A stretch of DNA of 12,787 nt, taken from the NCBI GenBank assembly GCA_026417195.1, contig JAOADS010000047.1, forward strand, positions 1 to 12,787, written 5' to 3'. The notes beneath the pieces are model-generated. The model made no database searches. It saw only the letters and a program-made list of their open reading frames with translations, and had not been told where the DNA came from. The translations under genes were made by a program, and so were the position numbers. The stretch comes from Ignavibacteria bacterium. Its GTDB lineage: Bacteria; Bacteroidota; Ignavibacteria; Tepidaquicellales; OLB5. Shown here piece after piece: positions 6,911 to 12,787 of the stretch; position 1 is the stretch's first letter; every line of letters starts with the position of its first letter.

Positions 6911-7108
6911 TTAAATTGATTCTTCTGCCATATTTCGCTTATTTCGTCTGATAGCCTTTGCCATCTTCATTCTTTTTTTGACAGAAGGTTTTATAAAAGC
7001 TCCTCTTTTCCTTACTTCCTTGAGAATCCCTGCTTTTTCATACTTCTTTTTAAAGCGTTTCAGAGCTTTATCTATTGATTCACCTTCAAGTACAGATACT
7101 TTGATCAA
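6911..7108 (-). CDS. rpsU: Small ribosomal subunit protein bS21
   Basis: This 65-residue, strongly basic protein matches bS21 along its length: MIKVSVLEGESIDKALKRFK, the K-Y-E-K-A-G-I-L-KEVRKRG segment, and a C-terminal basic helix (KKRMKMAKAIRRNKRN). bS21 binds the 30S platform near the 3' end of 16S rRNA and assists initiation; in Bacteroidota it is linked to occlusion of the anti-Shine-Dalgarno, which is family knowledge. The start is TTG (7106-7108), supported by AAGGGG 7 bases upstream. That is a strong Shine-Dalgarno, notable in a window where most genes lack one. It is transcribed divergently from the PPIase operon and has its own terminator. Confidence 0.96.
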   Translation of the reverse strand: MIKVSVLEGESIDKALKRFKKKYEKAGILKEVRKRGAFIKPSVKKRMKMAKAIRRNKRNMAEESI

Positions 7109-7139
7109 ATTCTAACCCCTTGGTTTATTTTTGAAATTA

Positions 7140-7173
7140 ATTTTACAAATATAATGATTACAGCTTGTAAAAT
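7140..7173. repeat. Perfect 9-bp inverted repeat upstream of rpsU
   Basis: ATTTTACAA (7140-7148) and TTGTAAAAT (7165-7173) are exact inverted copies with a 16-base spacer. The left arm overlaps a TATATTTG promoter-like box for rpsU on the minus strand. It could be an operator for a dimeric regulator or part of the promoter. It is unlikely to form a strong RNA hairpin because it is AT-rich. Confidence 0.55.
7146..7153 (-). promoter_or_regulatory. Candidate Bacteroidota-type -7 box (TATATTTG) for rpsU
   Basis: The minus strand reads TATATTTGTAAAA here, fitting the TAnnTTTG element of Bacteroidota promoters. A start 5-7 bases downstream would give a leader of roughly 30 bases that contains the AAGGGG ribosome site. 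The same 13 bases occur upstream of the ferredoxin-like gene at 12542. The upstream -33 TTTG element is poor (ATGG). Confidence 0.4.
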
Positions 7174-7281
7174 CCATAGAATTAAAGGTTAAAAAGTGCA
7201 GGATATTTTACTTAGCAAGAGATTCTTATTTTAAAAATTCGCCCTTGATTAAACACACTACTATCCTTTCGACCCTTTGCC

Positions 7282-7310
7282 TTGAAACTCATAACAAGAA
7301 TAGCTAACAT
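7282..7310 (+). promoter_or_regulatory. Candidate promoter for the PPIase operon
   Basis: TTGAAA (7282-7287) and TAACAT (7305-7310) are separated by 17 bases, matching the sigma-70 consensus at 5/6 and 4/6 positions. The predicted start near 7317 gives a leader of about 49 bases before the ATG at 7366, with TTTTAGG as a weak ribosome site. Apart from this element, the rpsU box and the inverted repeat, the 7109-7365 gap shows nothing else that I can support. Confidence 0.4.
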
Positions 7311-7365
7311 TGTGTTTTAAAAATCATAAAAATCTAGTCATTTCAGTAAATATTTTAGGTAAATT

Positions 7366-9123
7366 ATGGGAAAAAAACAAAATATAAAGATGTTCTTAAC
7401 AATAATTTTATTAGGCATAATTACTCTGTCTGTTTCTGAGTGCGGGCGGGAAAATAAAACTCTTGTGGAACTCGGTAATGAAAAAATTACACTTGGTGAG
7501 TTTGAAAAACAATATCTTAAATCCGTAGGATCTCTTGACTCAGCGAAGAAAAGCTCACTGGATAATAAGAAAGATTTCCTTAACCTTTACATAAATTTCA
7601 GACTAAAGGTAAAAGATGCCAGAGAAAGGGGACTGCTGGGACTGTCAGATGTACAGAAGGAAGTTGAAGAATATAAGAAAAGTTTCTCCCCTACATATTT
7701 ACTTGATAAAGAAATAATAACTCCTGCGATAAAAGAACTTTATGACAAAAGAAAAGAAGAAGTAAGGGCATCACATATATTGTTAAGCCTGCCTGAAAAA
7801 CCTACAGCTGAAGATTCTGTCCGTGCCTATCAGACTGCAGATACAATAATACAGAAACTTAAAGACGGAGCTGATTTTGCTACACTTGCGGAACAATATT
7901 CACAGGACAGAACTGTAAAAGTAAACAGAGGTGATCTTTATTACTTTATGGCAGGAATGACAGTTCCGGAATTTGAGGAAGCTGTTTTCTCTTTAAAAGT
8001 CGGTGAGTTCACCAAAAAACCCGTCAGGACACAGTTTGGACTTCATATAGTTAAACTGACTGACAGAAAACCACGAATCGAATCAGTAAAGTTATCACAC
8101 ATATTAATTCAGGACAAAAGAGACAGCCTGGGGAATATAATTGACTCACTTGAAACATATAACCGCATACTTGAGGTTTATAATAAGGCGAAGAACGGTG
8201 AGAACTTTGAAGCACTGGTTGAGCAATATTCAGAAGACCACGGTTCAAAAATAAGTAAGGGAGACATAGGGTACATTACAAGAAGAAGGCTTGCACAGCC
8301 ACTTGATTCAGCAGCATTTATAATCAAAACAGGAGAAGTTGCCGGACCAATCAGAACTGCATATGGCTGGCATGTTATTAAAAAATTCGATGAAAAACCC
8401 CTTGAGCCTTTTGAAAAAGTAAAGGAGCAGATGAGAGATGAATATAAAAGAACACCCAGCTACAAGGAAGATTACAATAAATTTATAGAGAAACTTAAAA
8501 ATAAGTATGACTTTAAAATATCTGATGGCGGACTTGCTTTCCTTAAAGGTGCTTTTGATAGTCTGAAAACATTAGGTGATTACACTCTGGACATAATGTT
8601 TTCTTCCGCTCAGAGAGAAATAGTTATAGCTGAATTTAAAGGTGGAAAAGTTACTGTAAATGATATGATGAATCACCTTAACATCAACAGAGATTTCACC
8701 AGAATGGCATTGAATGAATCAACCCTTCGTTCAATAATAAATTCTACCTCTGAGAATGCTTTGTTGAATAAAGAAGCTGATGAAATGAAAGTTGAGAAGG
8801 ATGATGAATATATTGCCAGCCTCACAGATTATGAAAACGGACTTCTTGTATTCAGGATAGATCAGGACGAAATATGGTCAAAGGTAAAGGTATCTGAAGA
8901 TGAAATGAAATCTTATTATGAAAATAATAAATCATTGTATGCTAATGCAGATACAACAGGTAATAAAACATATAAGACTTTTGAAGAGGTTAAGCCACAG
9001 ATATCCAATGAACTACAGCAACTAAAATACAAGGAAATTGAAAAAAACTATCTTGAAAGTCTCAGACAGAAATACCCGGTGGTCATACACGAAGAAGTAC
9101 TCGCCGAAGCGTTTAAGGAATAG
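7366..9123 (+). CDS. Exported peptidyl-prolyl isomerase with two parvulin domains (probable lipoprotein)
   Basis: This 585-residue protein has a signal sequence (KKQNIK, hydrophobic 9-24) ending in SVSEC. Cys26 is the likely lipidation site, although Glu at -1 is atypical. A SurA/PrsA-like helical N-terminal region (about 31-130) precedes parvulin domain 1 (about 132-233, SHILL with His137, FGLHIVK) and domain 2 (about 241-342, SHILI with His245, YGWHVIKK). A long C-terminal helical chaperone region (about 345-580) follows. Such proteins isomerise X-Pro bonds and chaperone outer-membrane proteins in the periplasm. The ATG at 7366 precedes the signal peptide directly. The stop is 10 bases before the inferred start of the SurA-like gene, indicating an operon. 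The size exceeds PrsA and SurA, approaching PpiD-like proteins, but the transmembrane-anchor architecture differs. Confidence 0.88.
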   Translation: MGKKQNIKMFLTIILLGIITLSVSECGRENKTLVELGNEKITLGEFEKQYLKSVGSLDSAKKSSLDNKKDFLNLYINFRLKVKDARERGLLGLSDVQKEVEEYKKSFSPTYLLDKEIITPAIKELYDKRKEEVRASHILLSLPEKPTAEDSVRAYQTADTIIQKLKDGADFATLAEQYSQDRTVKVNRGDLYYFMAGMTVPEFEEAVFSLKVGEFTKKPVRTQFGLHIVKLTDRKPRIESVKLSHILIQDKRDSLGNIIDSLETYNRILEVYNKAKNGENFEALVEQYSEDHGSKISKGDIGYITRRRLAQPLDSAAFIIKTGEVAGPIRTAYGWHVIKKFDEKPLEPFEKVKEQMRDEYKRTPSYKEDYNKFIEKLKNKYDFKISDGGLAFLKGAFDSLKTLGDYTLDIMFSSAQREIVIAEFKGGKVTVNDMMNHLNINRDFTRMALNESTLRSIINSTSENALLNKEADEMKVEKDDEYIASLTDYENGLLVFRIDQDEIWSKVKVSEDEMKSYYENNKSLYANADTTGNKTYKTFEEVKPQISNELQQLKYKEIEKNYLESLRQKYPVVIHEEVLAEAFKE

Positions 9124-9133
9124 TAAAGATTTC

Positions 9134-10405
9134 TTGAAAAATTTATTATTACTTGTCCTGCTTTTAATTTCCAAGCCGCTTTTAAGTCAGGCCGAGGGGG
9201 ATCGTATAATTGCAATTGTCGGGAATCATATAATACTTCAATCTGATCTGAATTTTCAGCTCTACAATTACATGACCCAGAATAATATCAGCCAGCTTAA
9301 CGAAGCTGTTATACAGCTGGTTTTCCAGAACATGCTGACTGAAAAATTAATTCTTGCTAAAGCTGACCAGGACAGTATATACATATCTCAGGAAGAAATA
9401 CAGAAACAGACAGACGCTAGATTAAAGGAGCTTGTAAATCAGTTCGGCTCTGAGAAGAATCTGGAAAATACTTACGGGATTACAATAGCAAGAATCAAGA
9501 AGATCCTCAGGGAACAGCTTGAAACAAGCATGAAATTAAACAAAGTTAAGCAAAAGAAATTCGGATACGGAATAACAGTTACAAGACCGGAAGTAATAAA
9601 ATTCTATAATGAATACAAAGATTCTCTGCCTCCGGTGCCTGAATCGTTTGAACTTTATCAGATTGTAAGAATACCTAAAATCACTGAAGATGCAAAATAT
9701 CAGGCCAGAAAGAAAGCTGAGCAACTTCTTGACAGTTTGAAAAAAGGTGCAGACTTTTCTGAACTGGCAAAAAAATATTCAGATGATTCACTTTCAGCAA
9801 TTAAGGGAGGAAACCTGGGCAAAGCTAAGAAAGGAACATTTGTCAAGGAATTTGAAGATGCAGCCTTTTTGCTTCAACCCGGTGAAATATCAGGTATAGT
9901 TGAAACTGAGTTTGGCTATCACATAATTAAACTCCTTGAAAGAACAGGCGATTTCATTACTACTCAACACATCCTAATAAAATTTCCAAGATTCGAATCA
10001 GCTGACTTTGCTGAAATAAACTTCCTCAGGGAACTTAAAAACATGGTTTTAAACAAAGAAGCTACCTTTCAGGAACTTGCAGTCATTCATTCTCAGGATC
10101 CGGCATCTGCCAAAGACAGCGGATATATAGGTAAAATATCTTTAAGTCAACTTGACAGCCTTGAGATACTTGCATTAAAGGATCTGTCGCCGGGTGAAAT
10201 TTCCGAACCTGTTAAAGTCGGTGATTCCAGATATTACGGTTACCACCTATACCTTGTAAAGGAACGCTTCCCTGAACATATGGCAACACTTGAAACTGAT
10301 TATGCCTTAATTGAGCAATATGCACTGCAATATAAGGAACAGAAAGCAATAGCTGACTGGGTTGAAGAGCTGAAGAAGACTATATATGTGGAAATTAAAA
10401 TGTAG
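9134..10405 (+). CDS. surA: SurA-like periplasmic chaperone/peptidyl-prolyl isomerase
   Basis: I place the start at TTG 9134-9136, which gives MKNLLLLVLLLISKPLLSQA, a classic Sec signal peptide, and a 423-residue protein close to E. coli SurA (428). An ATG at 9038 would add 32 basic residues and overlap the upstream gene by 86 bases, so I reject it. The mature protein has the SurA N-terminal domain (RIIAIVGNHIILQSDL), parvulin domain 1 (about 172-270, FGYHIIKL) and domain 2 (about 274-378, QHILIK, YYGYHLYLVKE). In domain 1 the first active-site His is Gln176 (ELYQIV), suggesting that it is catalytically weak, as known for E. coli SurA; domain 2 keeps His279 and His371. SurA escorts outer-membrane proteins to BAM. 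It lies between another PPIase and a VWA protein, with gaps of 10 and 8 bases. Confidence 0.88.
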   Translation: MKNLLLLVLLLISKPLLSQAEGDRIIAIVGNHIILQSDLNFQLYNYMTQNNISQLNEAVIQLVFQNMLTEKLILAKADQDSIYISQEEIQKQTDARLKELVNQFGSEKNLENTYGITIARIKKILREQLETSMKLNKVKQKKFGYGITVTRPEVIKFYNEYKDSLPPVPESFELYQIVRIPKITEDAKYQARKKAEQLLDSLKKGADFSELAKKYSDDSLSAIKGGNLGKAKKGTFVKEFEDAAFLLQPGEISGIVETEFGYHIIKLLERTGDFITTQHILIKFPRFESADFAEINFLRELKNMVLNKEATFQELAVIHSQDPASAKDSGYIGKISLSQLDSLEILALKDLSPGEISEPVKVGDSRYYGYHLYLVKERFPEHMATLETDYALIEQYALQYKEQKAIADWVEELKKTIYVEIKM

Positions 10406-10413
10406 AACTGGAT

Positions 10414-12501
10414 ATGGATTCCGGTTTCCTCTCCTTTACCCTTAATCCATTATATTTAGTCTTATTTCTCGGAGTAAGTGTAATCCTCTCATTTTATTTT
10501 TTCAAAGATCAGCAGATTTTCGGATTCAGGAAGTTCATCCTTATACTTCTGAAATCACTTGCCTTGTTTTCAGTCTTAATTCTTATATCAAATCCGGTCT
10601 TAAGCCTTCTGAAATATAGTGGCAGTGGTGTAAACCTGATATTGATTGACAACTCAAGAAGCCTTTCAGTAGATAATAAAATTGAACAAAGAAACAGAAT
10701 TTTAAACCAGCATCTTTTACATAAAGATAACAATATTTATTTCGAGTTTTCCGATAAACTGTATAGGAAAGAGCCTCCTAATTTATCACAATTATCAGAT
10801 TCAGCACTTGGATTCCAGACCTCGCTTTCACCAGCCTTGAAAACTATTCGTGAAAACTATAAAATAAAGTTTAATACCATTACGATCATTTCAGACGGAA
10901 ACTTTAATCACGGTGGAAATCCCGTATATGAGGCACGTTTATTTCAGGTACCTGTCATTCCCGTTCTGATCGGAGACACCATACAGAAGAAAGACCTCAT
11001 AGCATTTAATGTACTCAGAAATGAAAAAGCATTTACAAACACTTCTGTAAAAATCAAAGCTGAAATCAAATCATATAAACACAACGGAAAAGTTACAGTA
11101 AGCCTTCTGAGAGAGAAACAGGTTATAGCTACACAATATATAGAAGTTAATGAAAATCAAAGCTTCTATCAGACTGAATTTACTCTTAGCGAGAGTATTC
11201 CGGCAAAAATCAGTTACAGACTTGAAATCAAGCCCGTTGAAAACGAAATAACAGAAAAAAACAACCAATATGACTTCTTCATAACTTATTTTGAAAAGAG
11301 AAACAATATATTACTATTTTCAGGGGGACCGGGATATGACCATGAATTCATAGTATCGGTGATTAAAAGAATTTCAGAATATAAAACGAAAGTGAAAACT
11401 CTGAAATCGCCGGAAGAATTTTATGAAGGCATCCCTGAGAGAAATTTGTTTACAGAATCTTCTCTTATAATATTAATGAATTTCCCCTCACAGAAAACTT
11501 CACCTTCACTTTCAAATTTCGTTTCTGAAAACATTAGAAATAACAAAACACCAGTCCTTTTCATAGCCGGAAGAAATACTGATTACTTAAAACTTCGTTC
11601 ATATGAAACCCTTCCCTTTGAAGCAACTTTATCTTCTGAGAAGCAGTCTTCACTTAAGGTAATCTCAAACACAGAAAATCCGTTCTCAGATATTGAATCT
11701 ATGTTAAACTCAACACCGGCTACTTTCAGAAATATATCAAATCTCATCTTAAAGCCCGGATCAGAAACATATATATCAGACAGGTTTTCCGGAGAACCAG
11801 TTGTAATTTTCCGTAATACAGCCCAGATAACATCATCAGCACTTCTTAATTACGGACTGTGGAAATGGCAGCTTAACCCTTCTTATAATGGCAGTAAAAA
11901 CCTTGAGAAGTTCATCTTAAAACTTATTGAACTTTCTGTAGAAAAAGAAAAGAAGAAAAGATTTGAGGTTTATCCTCAGAAAGACATATTTGACTATTCT
12001 GAGGAAGCAGTTATTATAGCTGAGGTTAAGGATGAAATCAATAATCCAACTATGAATGCTTCGGTTACAGGTAAAGTAATATCAGATGCGGGCAAGGAAT
12101 ATACTCTCATTTTCAAACCCTCGGAAGGTAAATATTTCGCATCGTTACCGAAGCTGCCGGCTGGTGATTACAAAATTGAAGCTTCGGCAGAACTCAACGG
12201 GCAATTTCTCGGAAGCGATTACTCAAGATTTTTTTCTGATACTGTAAGGACTGAATATCTCAAAACAACTTCAGACATTCTTGCTATGCAGGAACTCGCA
12301 TCAAACACAAACGGTTCCCTTGTTTCAGAAGAAAATTTCAGTAAACTCACGGAAGTTACCGACTCGCTTTCTTCACGGGAAACTGAATCTCTTGCTTTAA
12401 CGGAGAAAATAAAATTAAGGGAGAATTTATGGATGCTTGGAGTGATAATCTTATTATTTGCCTCTGAATGGATACTAAGGAAAAGAAACAACATACCCTG
12501 A
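10414..12501 (+). CDS. VWA-domain membrane protein with a glutamine-amidotransferase-like region
   Basis: The 695-residue protein has two N-terminal membrane segments (about 12-30 and 40-65) and one near the C-terminus (about 671-688). Between them is a von Willebrand A domain with the MIDAS motif DNSRS (D79, S81, S83), a probable T136 ligand and the SDG at 160-162. An Ig-like beta region (about 195-290) and a region resembling class I glutamine amidotransferase-like folds (about 296-400: NNILLFSGGPGYDHEF, LIILMNFPS, VLFIAGRN) follow. I see no catalytic Cys in a nucleophile elbow, so this part is probably non-enzymatic. A second beta domain (about 525-605) precedes the last helix. Similar proteins occur in Bacteroidota and Planctomycetota with unknown function. 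It follows the SurA-like gene by 8 bases, so an envelope assembly role is inference. A terminator after it is not evident. Confidence 0.75.
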   Translation: MDSGFLSFTLNPLYLVLFLGVSVILSFYFFKDQQIFGFRKFILILLKSLALFSVLILISNPVLSLLKYSGSGVNLILIDNSRSLSVDNKIEQRNRILNQHLLHKDNNIYFEFSDKLYRKEPPNLSQLSDSALGFQTSLSPALKTIRENYKIKFNTITIISDGNFNHGGNPVYEARLFQVPVIPVLIGDTIQKKDLIAFNVLRNEKAFTNTSVKIKAEIKSYKHNGKVTVSLLREKQVIATQYIEVNENQSFYQTEFTLSESIPAKISYRLEIKPVENEITEKNNQYDFFITYFEKRNNILLFSGGPGYDHEFIVSVIKRISEYKTKVKTLKSPEEFYEGIPERNLFTESSLIILMNFPSQKTSPSLSNFVSENIRNNKTPVLFIAGRNTDYLKLRSYETLPFEATLSSEKQSSLKVISNTENPFSDIESMLNSTPATFRNISNLILKPGSETYISDRFSGEPVVIFRNTAQITSSALLNYGLWKWQLNPSYNGSKNLEKFILKLIELSVEKEKKKRFEVYPQKDIFDYSEEAVIIAEVKDEINNPTMNASVTGKVISDAGKEYTLIFKPSEGKYFASLPKLPAGDYKIEASAELNGQFLGSDYSRFFSDTVRTEYLKTTSDILAMQELASNTNGSLVSEENFSKLTEVTDSLSSRETESLALTEKIKLRENLWMLGVIILLFASEWILRKRNNIP

Positions 12502-12541
12502 TAAGAACTAAATTTTCACTTCATAATTGAGGTCATATTTA

Positions 12542-12549
12542 TATATTTG
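12542..12549 (+). promoter_or_regulatory. Candidate Bacteroidota-type -7 box (TATATTTG) upstream of the ferredoxin-like gene
   Basis: TATATTTGTAAAA at 12542-12554 repeats the 13 bases found before rpsU. The AAAGGA ribosome site at 12561-12566 lies 9 bases before the ATG at 12576. No good -33 TTTG is seen at the usual distance. The gap 12502-12575 holds nothing else I can support. Confidence 0.4.
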
Positions 12550-12575
12550 TAAAAATAATAAAAGGATAAAACTCT

Positions 12576-12787
12576 ATGCCATGGGTTATAACAAAATTAT
12601 GCATTGACTGCCGCGACACTGAATGTGCTGAAGTATGTCCGGTTGACTGTATTTATCAGCTTAAAGTTGAAGATGCGGAATTTTTGATAGTTTCAAGTGG
12701 AACCATAGCGAGTACAGCACGAATCTCAGTGGACAGATTACGTGAAAAAGGGTACAAAATTGGTCTTTTAAGAGTCAGGGTTTTCAG
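12576..12787 (+). CDS. In-frame chimera: ferredoxin N-terminus joined to PorA C-terminal domain (runs off the window)
   Basis: The ATG at 12576, with AAAGGA 9 bases upstream, opens 70 codons without a stop. Residues 1-27 are a ferredoxin N-terminus: MPWVITKLCIDC, Cys9, Cys12, Cys17 and Cys21 in a Cx2Cx4Cx3CP cluster, then Cys25. In a normal dicluster ferredoxin a linker and a second Cx2Cx2C-type cluster should follow. Instead, from about residue 29 the protein reads LKVEDAEFLIVSSGTIAST...VDRLREKGYKIGLLRVRVF. That is the C-terminal domain of the pyruvate (2-oxoacid):ferredoxin oxidoreductase alpha subunit. The second half of the ferredoxin and most of PorA (its thiamine/pyrimidine domain) are therefore missing at the junction near 12657-12665. 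The chimera is in frame. Either a real deletion in a fdx-porA gene pair or an assembly join could produce it. Confidence 0.7.
   Translation, partial: MPWVITKLCIDCRDTECAEVCPVDCIYQLKVEDAEFLIVSSGTIASTARISVDRLREKGYKIGLLRVRVF

Noticed and set aside
9038..9133. N-terminal extension of the SurA-like gene from the ATG at 9038
   Set aside because: It overlaps the end of the upstream PPIase gene by 86 bases, is merely that gene's 3' sequence in another frame, and would bury an excellent signal peptide that begins at TTG 9134.
12576..12787. Reading the right-edge gene simply as a ferredoxin
   Set aside because: Only the first cluster is present; from about residue 29 the sequence clearly follows the PorA C-terminal domain rather than the ferredoxin linker and second cluster.
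1..12787. CRISPR arrays, insertion sequences, toxin-antitoxin or anti-phage systems
   Set aside because: No regularly spaced repeats, transposase motifs, terminal inverted repeats with duplications, or defence-protein motifs were seen on either strand.

Overview
The window is AT-rich, tightly packed bacterial chromosome with about twelve genes, short gaps and many overlaps. No stretch over 300 bases lacks a gene. I see no tRNA, rRNA, CRISPR array, transposase, integrase or phage gene. The protein families (paired parvulin chaperones, a large VWA membrane protein, small NTF2-like lipoproteins, a pyruvate:ferredoxin oxidoreductase locus) and a TATATTTG box upstream of two genes suggest the FCB group (Bacteroidota, Ignavibacteriota, Chlorobiota). 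I lean to Ignavibacteriota or a deep Bacteroidota lineage, but this is inference. A perfect TTGACA-N17-TATAAT promoter is also present, so classical sigma-70-type recognition probably operates too.

Layout. (1) Positions 1-2285, plus strand: the 3' part of recR, a class I methyltransferase, and two overlapping, apparently paralogous small lipoproteins. (2) Positions 2286-2433: a short gap between convergent genes holding a complete predicted small-RNA gene with consensus promoter, compact folded body and terminator-like end. (3) Positions 2434-4211, minus strand: a DGK1/SEC59-type lipid or polyprenol kinase gene followed by ychF. (4) Positions 4276-7108, minus strand: rpsU with its own terminator, then overlapping hpt and ftsH ending in a terminator just upstream of the kinase gene. 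(5) Positions 7109-7365: a divergent promoter region with a 9+9 inverted repeat. (6) Positions 7366-12501, plus strand: two periplasmic parvulin-type prolyl isomerases (one SurA-like) and a VWA-containing membrane protein, probably one envelope-biogenesis operon. (7) Positions 12576-12787, plus strand: a ferredoxin start that runs in frame into the C-terminal domain of PorA.

The genes are mostly housekeeping: recombination repair (recR), translation and ribosome-linked functions (rpsU, ychF), purine salvage (hpt), membrane protein quality control (ftsH), lipid phosphorylation, and outer-membrane protein folding. The two items I would check first are the unassigned RNA at 2350-2432, with two mutually exclusive folds, and the ferredoxin/PorA chimera at the right edge, which is either a real deletion or an assembly error. 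TTG appears to be a common start codon here (rpsU, hpt, surA-like gene), and GTG starts the kinase gene.
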